Shown in pieces: positions 35,955-44,823 of a stretch of DNA of 64,000 nt. Origin of the DNA: Clostridia bacterium (GTDB lineage: Bacteria > Bacillota > Clostridia > TANB77 > CAG-508); the NCBI GenBank assembly GCA_017430135.1, contig JAFRNM010000008.1, positions 40,587-104,586 of the forward strand, written 5' to 3'. Both the position numbers and the translations under genes were made by a program. The notes under the pieces were generated by a model, which saw only the letters and a list, made by a program, of their open reading frames with translations, had not been told where the DNA came from and searched no databases. Positions within the stretch are counted from its first letter, which is position 1, and each line of letters begins with the position of its first letter.

Positions 35955-37895
35955 TTATTGTTTTGAAGCTAGTTTATTTAAGTTTGTTTCTACAAATTCA
36001 AATTCTTTAGAAGTAGGTACAATTTGTAATATAGCTGTATCTGAACCTACTTTTAATAAACCTTCTCCTATTAAACATGTTATTAGAAAGTTTGCTTCAC
36101 CTTCACTTAATTTAAATACTTCTTTTAAGTATTCAATTTCAGATTTATCTTGTGCTAAAAATAATTTTGTATCTGAAGATGTTAAAACTGCTTGTGCTTC
36201 TGGTTTTTCATAAAAGTCTTGGAATCTTTGAGAAATAATTGCCAAAGATACATTTCTTTTTCTTGCACGTCTAGCCATTGTATTCAAAAAGTCTACGGCT
36301 TCTGGGTATGGAAGTAACATCCATGCCTCATCAACTATTACTCTTTTTTTAGCAGCTTTTGTTCTATCCTCACTATTTTTCTTAACATATTTTTCCCAAA
36401 TCCAAGAAAGCAATATTTGTTGTGCCAATGGCCTTGCAAATCTTTCTTCCAATTGAGAAATATCCAAATTTATAAATGGCGCACCATCTAACAATTCAAA
36501 TGTAGATTGTCCATCAAAATATGCCATTTGTCCATTATATTCTCTTATATATTGTTTCATTACTTTTAATAAATAGCTGTAATGATAACTATAATCTGGG
36601 TTTTTATTTGCTTGTGCTTTTCTTTCAATTCTTTTGTACCAGCTACCAATTGTAGGCATTTCCTTTTTTTGATTAAACATATTTCTTCCCATATTTAAGC
36701 TTTTACTATTTATGTATAAACTATTAGGGTTACTATTTATTCCTCTTTCTGCATATTCTTCTGCTACGGCTTCCGCTATTACTTGTTTTGTTAATTCATT
36801 TACCTCTTGGCTTCTTGTACTTCCTCTCGCCATAGTAAGAAGAGCTTGAGTTACGTCTTCAACCTTATTCTCTACACTTAAAACTGTTCTTTCTCTTCCT
36901 GTTATTTCATCTTTTATTTTTTCAACTTCAATATCAAATAAATTTATAATTGTTTTAGAAGTTGGACTAAGTACAACATTTATTCCACCAAGACTTTCTG
37001 CAACTATTGAATATTCACCTTCCGCATCTAGTGCTAAACTTTCAATTCCCATTAACACTGATGATCTTGAAATTAGAGTTTTCATTGTTACTGATTTACC
37101 AGCACCAGATTTAGCGAATATAACCATATTATAATTAGAAAGTGATGAATGGAAATTGTCAAATAATATTGGTGTTCCTGTTTGTTTATTGTATCCAAGT
37201 GGTACACCCGTAGAATGTCCTATTTCTGATGTTGTGAATGGAAATACTGTTCCCATTGATCTACTATCAAATGAATGTATTTTCTTTACCTTATCTTTCA
37301 TTAACGGCAAATTAGTTTGAAAAGCTTCTTCTTGTATAGCCCATGCACTCTTTATATCTACTAATGATTTTGACATTTCTGTAGAAAGTAATTTAGTCAT
37401 TCTGTCTAAATCATCTAAGCTGTATGCAAATAATGTACATACAACAGAAGCTTCATACATTTTATTAAATCCAGCTGCAATCTGGTCTCTTAATTGTTCA
37501 GCCTCATATCTTTTTTGAGATAAATCACTTTCTCTGTTTATATTACCTCTATCGATTGCAACAATTCTTTCTGTTTCTAGTTCGTTTATAACTTTATTCA
37601 ATTCATTTTGAGATTTAGATTCTGCAACTGGTGAAATATACACAGAAGTATTTATATCTCCAAATAAATACATATCTCTAAATAATTCTGGAAATGTGCA
37701 CATACGAGGAAGCGTTGAAACAAAGAAACTTCTTGCATATCTATTTAAACTAGATATAATTTCTAAATGGTCTATTTTAGATGCATCTATTCCAGAAGGA
37801 GCAATAAGTTCTTTTATTGTTCTTGTTCTTAAAGTTCCAACTTCTTCAATTTTATTGTCTACTTCTTTTTCTACGTGTTGTTTTTTCTTGAACAT
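35955..37895 (-). CDS. VirB4-family conjugation/secretion ATPase (C-terminal motor half)
   Basis: 646 residues from the start at 37895, chosen because AGGAGGAGAAGAAAA precedes it; a start at 37925 would lie before that site. Walker A AKSGAGKSVTMKT near 262-270, Walker B VIVDEAWMLL near 520, and the IISQR / TKLFLAQDK segments of VirB4/TraC. Drives pilus or substrate transport at the membrane. It overlaps the gene encoding the N-terminal half by 44 bp; in most systems these halves are one protein. Confidence 0.92.
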   Translation of the reverse strand: MFKKKQHVEKEVDNKIEEVGTLRTRTIKELIAPSGIDASKIDHLEIISSLNRYARSFFVSTLPRMCTFPELFRDMYLFGDINTSVYISPVAESKSQNELNKVINELETERIVAIDRGNINRESDLSQKRYEAEQLRDQIAAGFNKMYEASVVCTLFAYSLDDLDRMTKLLSTEMSKSLVDIKSAWAIQEEAFQTNLPLMKDKVKKIHSFDSRSMGTVFPFTTSEIGHSTGVPLGYNKQTGTPILFDNFHSSLSNYNMVIFAKSGAGKSVTMKTLISRSSVLMGIESLALDAEGEYSIVAESLGGINVVLSPTSKTIINLFDIEVEKIKDEITGRERTVLSVENKVEDVTQALLTMARGSTRSQEVNELTKQVIAEAVAEEYAERGINSNPNSLYINSKSLNMGRNMFNQKKEMPTIGSWYKRIERKAQANKNPDYSYHYSYLLKVMKQYIREYNGQMAYFDGQSTFELLDGAPFINLDISQLEERFARPLAQQILLSWIWEKYVKKNSEDRTKAAKKRVIVDEAWMLLPYPEAVDFLNTMARRARKRNVSLAIISQRFQDFYEKPEAQAVLTSSDTKLFLAQDKSEIEYLKEVFKLSEGEANFLITCLIGEGLLKVGSDTAILQIVPTSKEFEFVETNLNKLASKQ

Positions 37896-39072
37896 TTTTC
37901 TTCTCCTCCTTTGCATCTTTTTCAATTTCTTCTATAGCTGTTTGTGCAATTTCTGTTCCTAAATTTCTTTCATTCTCTTCAATTAAAATTTTAGCCATAT
38001 TCATTGTTAGTTCATCCATATTTTGTTCTTTTAAATATGCATTTTCCTCAACAATTGACTTTGCTCTTTCTATTTTTGAATTTGCAAGCTCAATGGCTCT
38101 TTCTTCAATCATATTATCTATTGCTTTTATTTTCTTTTCATAAACATCTTGAGATGTTGAGTATAATTCGTTAAATCCAGCTCTTAATGCTCTTTCTATA
38201 CCAAAGCTTTCTGCTGAATCTCTATTATATGCAAAATACAATAATTCAATTAGTTCTTTAGAATTCATTATCTTTCCCATAACAGAGCATGCAGAAAGCG
38301 TTCTTATAATGGCTTGTGAATTTGTATATAATTCTGAGAATGCCATATTTTGAATTTCTTCTGCATCAAATTTTTCTGTTTCTTCTGGAATATATGGAAT
38401 AACTATATAATATTGTTTATTTAAAACATTTCTACTTTTATTCATTTTCTCAGTATTATTAATAATATCTTTAGCATATTCATATAAATTTTTTTGTTTT
38501 TTAATGTCAAATAATTGTTTATCCATTTGTTCTTTAGTATACGCATTAGTTTGTTTCATTTGATTATATTGATACTGTAATGAATTTAATTTATCTTCTA
38601 TTTCTTTTAGCCTATTATTATAAGTTTTCAAACTACTTTCAAGGTTTATACTTCTTGTTTGAATATAAAGCTGTATTGGGTGCCTAAGTGTGTTTAAGAA
38701 TTGTTGAAATCCTTCTTCTACTGCAACTTTTTCCATTTGAGACATTAAGTCATAATTTACACCTTGACATTGTATTACCATTAAAAACCTTTTACCATTT
38801 TCTTGAATTATCATATTATCTTGTACATTATCGAATTCCATAAAGTCCATTATTGATTGTTTTGAGTAACTTTTATCTATTGTACTTTTTTTATTATCTG
38901 ACACTTTATTAGGGATATTATTACTAAATTCTTTTTTTTCTTCTTTTTTATTCATTTTTTGTTTTATTTTAATAATTATATATGCACTAATTAATATTAA
39001 TAAAATAAAAATCATAATTATTAAAGTAATTGATAATATTCCTGATAATGTATTTCCTTCTACATTATTCAT
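37852..39072 (-). CDS. Membrane-anchored VirB4 N-terminal-domain-like protein
   Basis: 406 residues. One membrane helix (about 12-34), basic linker, then a domain (about 75-300) matching the VirB4/TraC N-terminal fold: FLMVIQCQGVNYDLMS, LRHPIQLYIQTR, YYIVIPYIPEE, LSACSVMGKIM. Long charged coiled-coil C-terminus. It has no P-loop, so it would be the scaffold half of a split VirB4. A shorter homologue without the helix occurs at 60673. Start preceded by AAAGGAGGAACAAAAG, which lies within the +1-frame end of prgI. Confidence 0.78.
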   Translation of the reverse strand: MNNVEGNTLSGILSITLIIMIFILLILISAYIIIKIKQKMNKKEEKKEFSNNIPNKVSDNKKSTIDKSYSKQSIMDFMEFDNVQDNMIIQENGKRFLMVIQCQGVNYDLMSQMEKVAVEEGFQQFLNTLRHPIQLYIQTRSINLESSLKTYNNRLKEIEDKLNSLQYQYNQMKQTNAYTKEQMDKQLFDIKKQKNLYEYAKDIINNTEKMNKSRNVLNKQYYIVIPYIPEETEKFDAEEIQNMAFSELYTNSQAIIRTLSACSVMGKIMNSKELIELLYFAYNRDSAESFGIERALRAGFNELYSTSQDVYEKKIKAIDNMIEERAIELANSKIERAKSIVEENAYLKEQNMDELTMNMAKILIEENERNLGTEIAQTAIEEIEKDAKEEKKNVQEKTTRRKRSRQ

Positions 39073-39437
39073 CTTTTGTTCCTCCTTTATTTCCTAAAGT
39101 ACTTGAATTTGTATATGTATAAATTCTTCCGTTTTTTCATCTTAAATTTAATTAGCCTTTTTAATACATCATCTATATTTTCTCCGCCTGTCTTTTTAGT
39201 GATATCAAAAGCTGTTGTATTTGGTACTTTGAGAGTTGCAATTACATAACCTAATAATGCAAGAACAATCATCATAATAATACCAACAAATCCAATATTT
39301 AAAATATCGAATAATATTTTAAATACAAATCCTATTGTTGCCCCTACAGCTGTATAAATTAAAGCTTTTGTTGAAAATATAAATAATATTCTTCCTTCGC
39401 CCTTAACATTTCTTGGCAAATAATATGGACCTCCCAT
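39065..39437 (-). CDS. PrgI-family T4SS protein, +1 frameshift at an in-frame CGG near the C-terminus
   Basis: PrgI/VirB3-like inner-membrane component: YLPRNVKGEGRILFIFS, two membrane helices (about 23-45, 48-68), KVPNTTAFDITKKTGGE. The zero frame runs to 39087 and ends KKRKNLYIYKFKYFRK. At codon 103 (39129-39131) it uses CGG. Skipping the C gives KKGRIYTYTNSSTLGNK and a stop at 39065, overlapping the next start codon (GATGAATAATG). The +1 tail resembles the usual K-rich, IYxY end of PrgI proteins and makes a typical operon overlap, so I favour it, but unlike the other sites the zero-frame product would also be nearly complete. Confidence 0.75.
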
Positions 39438-39485
39438 TTCGTACCTCCTTTTTTCTTCTTTAATATATATAATAATCTACTTATT

Positions 39486-39514
39486 ATTATAACAGATTTT
39501 TACTTATTTTTAAA
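39486..39514 (-). promoter_or_regulatory. Extended -10 promoter for the prgI-virB4 operon
   Basis: Minus-strand TGTTATAAT (TATAAT at 39486-39491) with a weak TTTAAA at -35, 17 bp away; about 50 bp before prgI. Confidence 0.6.
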
Positions 39515-39628
39515 TACATTTTGACAAAAAAATGCAAAAAAATAGAAATTTAACACTCTTGTAACATGCTTGAAATATAGTTTTTGATATTTTGATTTAC
39601 TTAATGTTTTTATTGTAAACTTTTAAAT

Positions 39629-39699
39629 TATAAAAAGCTTGCGGAAATAAGCTTTTTATAAGAAGGCAATAAAAAAAGTAGGCATAGCCTACTTTTTTT
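39629..39699 (-). terminator. Two tandem hairpins between pilin gene and prgI
   Basis: TATAAAAAGCTT / AAGCTTTTTATA (39629-39660), and AAAAAAAGTAGGC / GCCTACTTTTTTT (39671-39699). The second is a strong symmetric terminator for the pilin gene at 39712. The spacer up to prgI holds nothing else I recognise. Confidence 0.8.
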
Positions 39700-39711
39700 A
39701 TATGTAATTTT

Positions 39712-40080
39712 CTATTTAATGCTATTTGCAAAGTTTACAACTACACCAGCTAATGCTGAAGCTGCAAATATTAATATAGCACCAACAATGTATGGTATGA
39801 AAGTTTTCTTGTATTCTGCTTTTTCTTGAGCACTTCCCATCATGTATTTAATACCAATTACTATTAGTATAATTACAGCTATAACCATACCTACAACTTG
39901 AAGAATACCCATAATTCCTCCACCTGTTGTAGTAATTTTTTCAGAATCAATATCATCTACGTGTGCATTCATATTCTTTGTTACATCATCAAAATTTGCT
40001 GCAAATACGCTTGTTGTAGATGTAATAATCATTATAGCTACTAATAATACACTTAATAATTTAATTGTTTTTCCTTTCAT
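39712..40080 (-). CDS. VirB2/TrbC-like pilin subunit
   Basis: 122 residues. Signal peptide 1-28 (ends VFAANF), short extracellular segment, then two membrane helices separated by MMGSAQEKAEYKKTFIPY, the typical TrbC/VirB2 basic loop. Likely the structural pilin or a membrane plug. Start preceded by AAAGGAGGAAAATAAA. Closest relative in the window is the 128-residue protein at 40205. Own terminator follows. Confidence 0.85.
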   Translation of the reverse strand: MKGKTIKLLSVLLVAIMIITSTTSVFAANFDDVTKNMNAHVDDIDSEKITTTGGGIMGILQVVGMVIAVIILIVIGIKYMMGSAQEKAEYKKTFIPYIVGAILIFAASALAGVVVNFANSIK

Positions 40081-40204
40081 TTTATTTTCCTCCTTTTATT
40101 ATTTTTATATTAAATCTCATTAACTGAGAATATTAATAACTTATTATGTCATTTATATTATAACATGTTTTTACAAATTTTGCAACTTTTATCAATATAT
40201 TTTT

Positions 40205-40591
40205 TTAATTGATTGCTTGGGTAGTTAAATCATATATTAATTTAGGTATAAATGACCCCGCAAATAATAATACTGCTCCTATTATATACAACATAAATGT
40301 TTTCTTATATTCGGCTTTTTGTTCTACACTACCGACCATGTATTTAATACCTATAACAATAATTATTATTACTGCTAGCACAGAGCCTATAACTTGTATT
40401 ATTCCCCAAATGGCCCCTGCTTTTTGAGATACTTTTTCATATCCTTTTTCATTTTTTATTTGATATTTGTCTAAATCTCCAATTCCCAATCCTTTTACTT
40501 CTTCAGCATAACAAAAATTTGAAAGAACCACAAGTAATAGTGCTAAAATTAGAAATATTCTTAAAATATTATTTTTCATTATATCTTTCAC
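40205..40591 (-). CDS. VirB2/TrbC-like pilin paralogue
   Basis: 128 residues, same architecture as the preceding pilin: signal peptide (ends CYAEEV), linker, helix, loop MVGSVEQKAEYKKTFMLY, helix. It lies six bases after the large pilin-domain protein at 40598 and is probably cotranslated with it. Start preceded by GAGGTGAAAGATAT. Confidence 0.84.
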   Translation of the reverse strand: MKDIMKNNILRIFLILALLLVVLSNFCYAEEVKGLGIGDLDKYQIKNEKGYEKVSQKAGAIWGIIQVIGSVLAVIIIIVIGIKYMVGSVEQKAEYKKTFMLYIIGAVLLFAGSFIPKLIYDLTTQAIN

Positions 40592-40597
40592 CTCACA

Positions 40598-42100
40598 TTA
40601 TATAGATGCAATTATAGTTACTGCTATTTTCCATATTCCAAATGCTCCAAATACAACTACACATCCAGCTATATATGGAACCAATAATTTTTTAACATCT
40701 GCTTGTTGTTCTACAGAACCCGTCATAAATCTTATTCCTAAAATTGCTCCAATTATTACGGCTACTATGACTCCAACAATAAGCAAAATTGAGTAAATTG
40801 ATTCTGATAATTTTTGTAAGTTTTCTTCACTAATTTTGTTATCTGTTCCACTATTGATGAAAGAATCAGCTGAATCTATTATTGTATCCAAATCTGTTGC
40901 ATCTTTATCTCCATTTGTTGAACCTATTTTTTCAGGTAAAGTATATTTCTCTTTTATAGAATGATTTTTAGCTTCATCGCTTCTTGAACTTTCACCAGAT
41001 TTGTCAGCAGCATCATCCATAGAATATCCTGTATTTGTTCTAAAAGACGCTTCTAATCCGCTTTCTGCGATTTCCGTTAATTTTTGTTTAGCACTATTTA
41101 TTTCTTCTTCTGTCCAATCTACTCGACAAAACTCTCGAATTCTTTTAATCGTTTCGTTTTTTTCCTCAGCGCTAGAAAAATCATCATTCCATTTTCCTGT
41201 TCTCAACTCTCCATTAGAAACATTATTATTATACCATACTGTATGCTCGCCACTGCCGCTACCATCTTTACCAATAATTGAACCCCATTCTTTAATTAAT
41301 GTATCATTACTATTATTAAATGCATTTCTTTCGCCAGCAATTTTGAAATATGCCTTTATTTGTTGAGCATTGTAACTAAGCTTTTTCATTAAACTATCGC
41401 TTGTTGATACACCTTCAGCCCATGCTTTCTTAATATTATTATTAGTGGTATTATTTTCTAAATTACAACGATTTCCATACTTCTGTAAATATTGTTTTAC
41501 TTGTTGTTGCGTGTATTTAGCTTTGTCACTAGCTGAAGCGTTAATTGTACTATTACTATCTTTATAATCATAAGCCGCATTAACACGTTGCATCTGTTTT
41601 TCTATATCATAATATAATTCTTTGCAAACTTTCGCAGCTTCTCCATTTTCACCAATAAAATTATCATTGTTATACTGAGTTAGTACAAATAAAATTTTTT
41701 CATCTTTAATTTCTCCGTCTTTTATATTTCCATTCTCAACTAATAATTTTTCTCCTGTTTTTAAAGCTATTTTAGCCATCTCTAAATAATTCTCATCATT
41801 TTCACTAGCCAAGGTTTGATAGTTTTGATTCTTTACCCATAATATAAAATCCACCATTACTCCAAGGGGTTCCTCATATTCTTCATTCTTTTCGGCTTCT
41901 TTCACTCTTTTTAATAAATCAGATGAATCAGAATATTGCCCTGCATCAAAACTCCAAAATCCTACTGTTCTACCATCGCTATTTATATCATCAAAAAATA
42001 ATTTACTTCTAATACTATTTTCAGCAGCGTAAGTATAATTACATATAAAAGGTATTATCATAATTATAGTCATCAAACATAATATAATTTTTTTCCTCAT
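40598..42100 (-). CDS. Large secreted protein with C-terminal VirB2-like pilin domain (paralogue A)
   Basis: 500 residues: signal peptide (1-25, ends YAAEN), a long hydrophilic extracellular region of unknown fold (26-375), then about 110 residues ending in two membrane helices with the loop MTGSVEQQADVKKLLVPY. The C-terminal part is nearly identical to that of the 552-residue protein upstream, while the N-terminal parts share little. A pilin domain carrying a big N-terminal passenger could be a tip or adhesin protein. Start preceded by GAGGGGAGAG. Confidence 0.78.
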   Translation of the reverse strand: MRKKIILCLMTIIMIIPFICNYTYAAENSIRSKLFFDDINSDGRTVGFWSFDAGQYSDSSDLLKRVKEAEKNEEYEEPLGVMVDFILWVKNQNYQTLASENDENYLEMAKIALKTGEKLLVENGNIKDGEIKDEKILFVLTQYNNDNFIGENGEAAKVCKELYYDIEKQMQRVNAAYDYKDSNSTINASASDKAKYTQQQVKQYLQKYGNRCNLENNTTNNNIKKAWAEGVSTSDSLMKKLSYNAQQIKAYFKIAGERNAFNNSNDTLIKEWGSIIGKDGSGSGEHTVWYNNNVSNGELRTGKWNDDFSSAEEKNETIKRIREFCRVDWTEEEINSAKQKLTEIAESGLEASFRTNTGYSMDDAADKSGESSRSDEAKNHSIKEKYTLPEKIGSTNGDKDATDLDTIIDSADSFINSGTDNKISEENLQKLSESIYSILLIVGVIVAVIIGAILGIRFMTGSVEQQADVKKLLVPYIAGCVVVFGAFGIWKIAVTIIASI

Positions 42101-42153
42101 CTACTTCTCTCCCCTCTAAAATATATTCATACTTTTAAATTACTACTAATTAA

Positions 42154-42182
42154 ATTATACAGCAAATTCCAGCAAAAATCAA
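42154..42182 (-). promoter_or_regulatory. Sigma-A promoter for large pilin-domain paralogue A
   Basis: Minus-strand TTGATT (42177-42182), 17 bp, TATAAT (42154-42159). The leader down to the start resembles the leader of paralogue B (TATAATT.. ATGAATATATTTTAG), so the duplication covered promoter and leader. Confidence 0.75.
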
Positions 42183-42215
42183 CATGATTGTAATAAAAAA
42201 CTAATATAGATACAT

Positions 42216-42251
42216 AAAAAACAAGAAATTTGATTAAATTTCTTGTTTTTT
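42216..42251 (-). terminator. Terminator after large pilin-domain paralogue B
   Basis: AAAACAAGAAATTT / AAATTTCTTGTTTT stem with a GATT loop and T-run, directly after the stop at 42256. Confidence 0.85.
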
Positions 42252-42255
42252 CATC

Positions 42256-43914
42256 TTATATTGATGCTAAAATAGTTACAGCTATTTTCCATATTCCAAA
42301 TGCTCCAAATACAACTACACATCCTGCTATATATGGAACTAATAATTTTTTAACATCTGCTTGTTGTTCTACAGAACCTGTCATAAATCTTATTCCTAAA
42401 ATTGCTCCAATTATTACGGCTACTATAATTCCAACAACAAGTAATATTGAGTAAATTGAATCTGATAAATTTTTTAAGTTTTCTTCACTAATTTTGTTAT
42501 CTGTTCCACTATTGAAGAAAGAATCAGCTGATTCTATTATTGTATCTAAATCTGTTGCATCTGTATCACCATTATTTGAGCCTATTTTTTCAGGCAAAGT
42601 ATATTTTTCAGCATATATTTTATGTGCCTTACTATCCGCAGCAGCAGCTGCTGCTTCTCCTTCTGCATCTGTTTTGACTGTGGATGTTATATCAATAACA
42701 GCATCTGTACTATTATTAATAGCTTCTAATCCTGCATTTACAACATTTTGTATACCTCTTAAATATCCATAAGCACTTGAAATTTTTTGAGGATCAGTTG
42801 TATTATAATTATTGGTTCCGCTTAATTTATTTGCCCATTTTACCGCTATTTCATCTGCATCTGATTTTTCGGATATTCCTAAAAAGCCACTAGTATTTGG
42901 TGAGAAAACTTGCAAATACATCCAAATTTGGTCTTTATTATAATTAAGTTTTGTACTTTTGTCATCTTTTTTTCGTACATATATATCTTGGCTTGTTTCA
43001 ATGTTTGGATATCCTGCTGCTTTTGCTGCTGCTTTTGCTCCCCATGCTCTTTTTAATTGTTCTTGTTCAGTTGTTGATATGTTATCTCCCATATTCTTCA
43101 TAGAATAATATGAATCATATGTCCTTATATTAGAAAGAGTATATAAGAATTTGGTTTTATATTCGTCTTCTATATAAATTCCTGATTTGCTTCCATTTTT
43201 CTTGTTATAATCCAATGCCGCATGAAGTGTTTGAATAGCTGTATATATTTTTTTGTCATAATTTGTAAATATTTCATCAACCTGTTCTTTTATCTTTGAA
43301 TTATCTATGTAATCACTCGAAACAAAACTAGGCATACTTGAATCTATTATATTTTTAAATGCATTACTAGATCTAATCATTGAAGGCATAACTTCAGATT
43401 TATTATCACTTTCTCCAACTACGCCTAAAAATGGTACCCACATTCTAAATGAAATTTTAGTAGTTCCATCTGTTATTTCTTCATCGCCCCCAATAAAACT
43501 TCCTATTTCACGTCTTGCCATTTCCAATCCCTTAATAGCTCCCGATATTACATTAGTATTAGAAACAATATTTCTATAGCCATTTGTATTTACAAGATTA
43601 ACAATACCGCGAACCGCATGCAACCAGTTATACCTAACCATATATTTATCGCCGTATCCTATTTTAGTGTTAACAGCATCATATTTACCATCATTAATAT
43701 TAGATGAACTTTTTACGCTATACTCATATAATTCGCTTGTATTATTTTTAGTTTCAAAAAGTGTGTTTCCTTTAAATAAATCTGTTTTTGATAACCCATC
43801 TCCATAAACAAATCTATCTAAATCTACATCTGTAGCATAAGATTCATAAAAAAATGATTTCACTAATAAAGAAATTAATATCACATATATTATTACATAA
43901 CACAATTTTTTCAT
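42256..43914 (-). CDS. Large secreted protein with C-terminal VirB2-like pilin domain (paralogue B)
   Basis: 552 residues: signal peptide (1-28, ends SYATDV), hydrophilic passenger (29-430) with an Ala-rich spacer (EGEAAAAAADS), and the C-terminal module (TLPEKIG, GTDNKISEEN, two helices with MTGSVEQQADVKK). The module matches paralogue A almost residue for residue; passengers differ. First gene of the T4SS-like locus, with its own promoter and terminator. Start preceded by GGGGAGAATAAAGG. No known family recognised for the passenger. Confidence 0.78.
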   Translation of the reverse strand: MKKLCYVIIYVILISLLVKSFFYESYATDVDLDRFVYGDGLSKTDLFKGNTLFETKNNTSELYEYSVKSSSNINDGKYDAVNTKIGYGDKYMVRYNWLHAVRGIVNLVNTNGYRNIVSNTNVISGAIKGLEMARREIGSFIGGDEEITDGTTKISFRMWVPFLGVVGESDNKSEVMPSMIRSSNAFKNIIDSSMPSFVSSDYIDNSKIKEQVDEIFTNYDKKIYTAIQTLHAALDYNKKNGSKSGIYIEDEYKTKFLYTLSNIRTYDSYYSMKNMGDNISTTEQEQLKRAWGAKAAAKAAGYPNIETSQDIYVRKKDDKSTKLNYNKDQIWMYLQVFSPNTSGFLGISEKSDADEIAVKWANKLSGTNNYNTTDPQKISSAYGYLRGIQNVVNAGLEAINNSTDAVIDITSTVKTDAEGEAAAAAADSKAHKIYAEKYTLPEKIGSNNGDTDATDLDTIIESADSFFNSGTDNKISEENLKNLSDSIYSILLVVGIIVAVIIGAILGIRFMTGSVEQQADVKKLLVPYIAGCVVVFGAFGIWKIAVTILASI

Positions 43915-43966
43915 CCTTTATTCTCCCCACTAAAATATATTCATATTTTAAAATCTTACTAATGTA

Positions 43967-43995
43967 ATTATACATCAATTTTTGTCAAAAGGCAA
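43967..43995 (-). promoter_or_regulatory. Sigma-A promoter for large pilin-domain paralogue B
   Basis: Minus-strand TTGCCT (43990-43995), 17 bp, TATAAT (43967-43972). Confidence 0.65.
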
Positions 43996-44039
43996 CAAAA
44001 TTACCATAAATTTAGCAATATAGCTACTTCTTGATTTAA

Positions 44040-44083
44040 AAAGTAAAAGAGACTTAATCAATCAATTAAATCTCTTTACTTTC
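44040..44083 (-). terminator. Terminator after the 45-residue membrane protein
   Basis: AAAGTAAAGAGATTTAAT pairs imperfectly with ATTAAGTCTCTTTTACTTTT on the minus strand, ending in a T-run. Confidence 0.72.
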
Positions 44084-44086
44084 TCA

Positions 44087-44224
44087 TCATCCTTTCCAAA
44101 TTTTCTTTATTATGTAGCAAATTACTACAAATATTAAAAATGGAAGAATTCCGATTGCTTCTGCGAATGATAGGATTAAACCTATTCCGCCGAGCATGAA
44201 AATTATGGCTACAATAATCAACAT
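44087..44224 (-). CDS. Small (45-residue) membrane protein
   Basis: ATG at 44224 with AAGGAGG eight bases upstream and TGA at 44087. Product has two hydrophobic helices: LIIVAIIFMLGGIGLIL and LPFLIFVVICYII, with a basic C-terminus (KKIWKG). Strong ribosome-binding site and following terminator argue it is real. Function unknown. It lies between the T4SS-like locus and the tRNA-Ser genes. Confidence 0.75.
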   Translation of the reverse strand: MLIIVAIIFMLGGIGLILSFAEAIGILPFLIFVVICYIIKKIWKG

Positions 44225-44345
44225 ACAGCATTCCTCCTTGAGAATAGCCTTCAAACATTTAACTTAATTTTATTTTACCAAATAGTATATTACTTGTCAA
44301 GGTTATGTAAATTATGCATGATACGTTTTTTATTTCATTATAATA

Positions 44346-44386
44346 AAAAAAACACTAGGATTTTCAATTAAAATCTTAGTGTTTTA
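44346..44386 (-). terminator. Terminator of the tRNA-Ser pair
   Basis: AAAACACTAGGATTTT / AAAATCTTAGTGTTTT stem, five-base loop, T-run on the minus strand. Confidence 0.88.
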
Positions 44387-44390
44387 ACAT

Positions 44391-44480
44391 TGGCGTAGGT
44401 GAGAGGGTTCGAACCTCCGCGCCCCTTCCGGGACCTAATTGTTTAGCAAACAATCCCCTTCACCACTTGGGTACACCTAC
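44391..44480 (-). tRNA. tRNA-Ser (GCT)
   Basis: 90 nt with GTAGGTG/CACCTAC acceptor stem, long variable arm (GGTCCCGGAAGGGGC region), T-arm GGTTCGAACC and anticodon GCT in TTTGCTAAA; encoded CCA at 44391-44393. Reads AGC/AGU. Confidence 0.95.
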
Positions 44481-44508
44481 ATAAATATAAATCATAAATA
44501 TAAAAAAA

Positions 44509-44600
<92 letters not shown>

Positions 44601-44688
44601 GTGTCTTCATGAGACTATCTTAATATAACACATTTTTGTACTGCTTGTCAAGGGGTTTTAGGAATTTTTTACTCGGAAAATATTAGAA

Positions 44689-44816
44689 AGCTAGATATTA
44701 TTATTTTTAAGCAACATTCGGGGAACCGACAAATTAGAAAATCTTATAAAATTTGTAAAATTTTATTTAGATTTTCTTATGTAGTTGGGAGTTACAAAAA
44801 ATAATAATATCTAGCT
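44689..44816. repeat. Nested inverted-repeat element downstream of parB
   Basis: A 128-bp unit bounded by a perfect 20-bp inverted repeat (AGCTAGATATTATTATTTTT at 44689 and its complement ending 44816). Inside are a second hairpin (AGAAAATCT...AGATTTTCT) and a small TCGG/CCGA hairpin. Starts 8 bp after the parB stop. Could be a MITE-like insertion or an elaborate terminator; no long T-run follows. Confidence 0.7.
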
Positions 44817-44823
44817 CATTATG

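Noticed and set aside
27559..43914. Integrative conjugative element
   Set aside because: No relaxase, coupling protein, integrase or flanking direct repeats were found in the window.
44076..44258. 60-residue ORF on the minus strand
   Set aside because: Out of frame with the 45-residue membrane protein, which has the proper ribosome-binding site and hydrophobic pattern.
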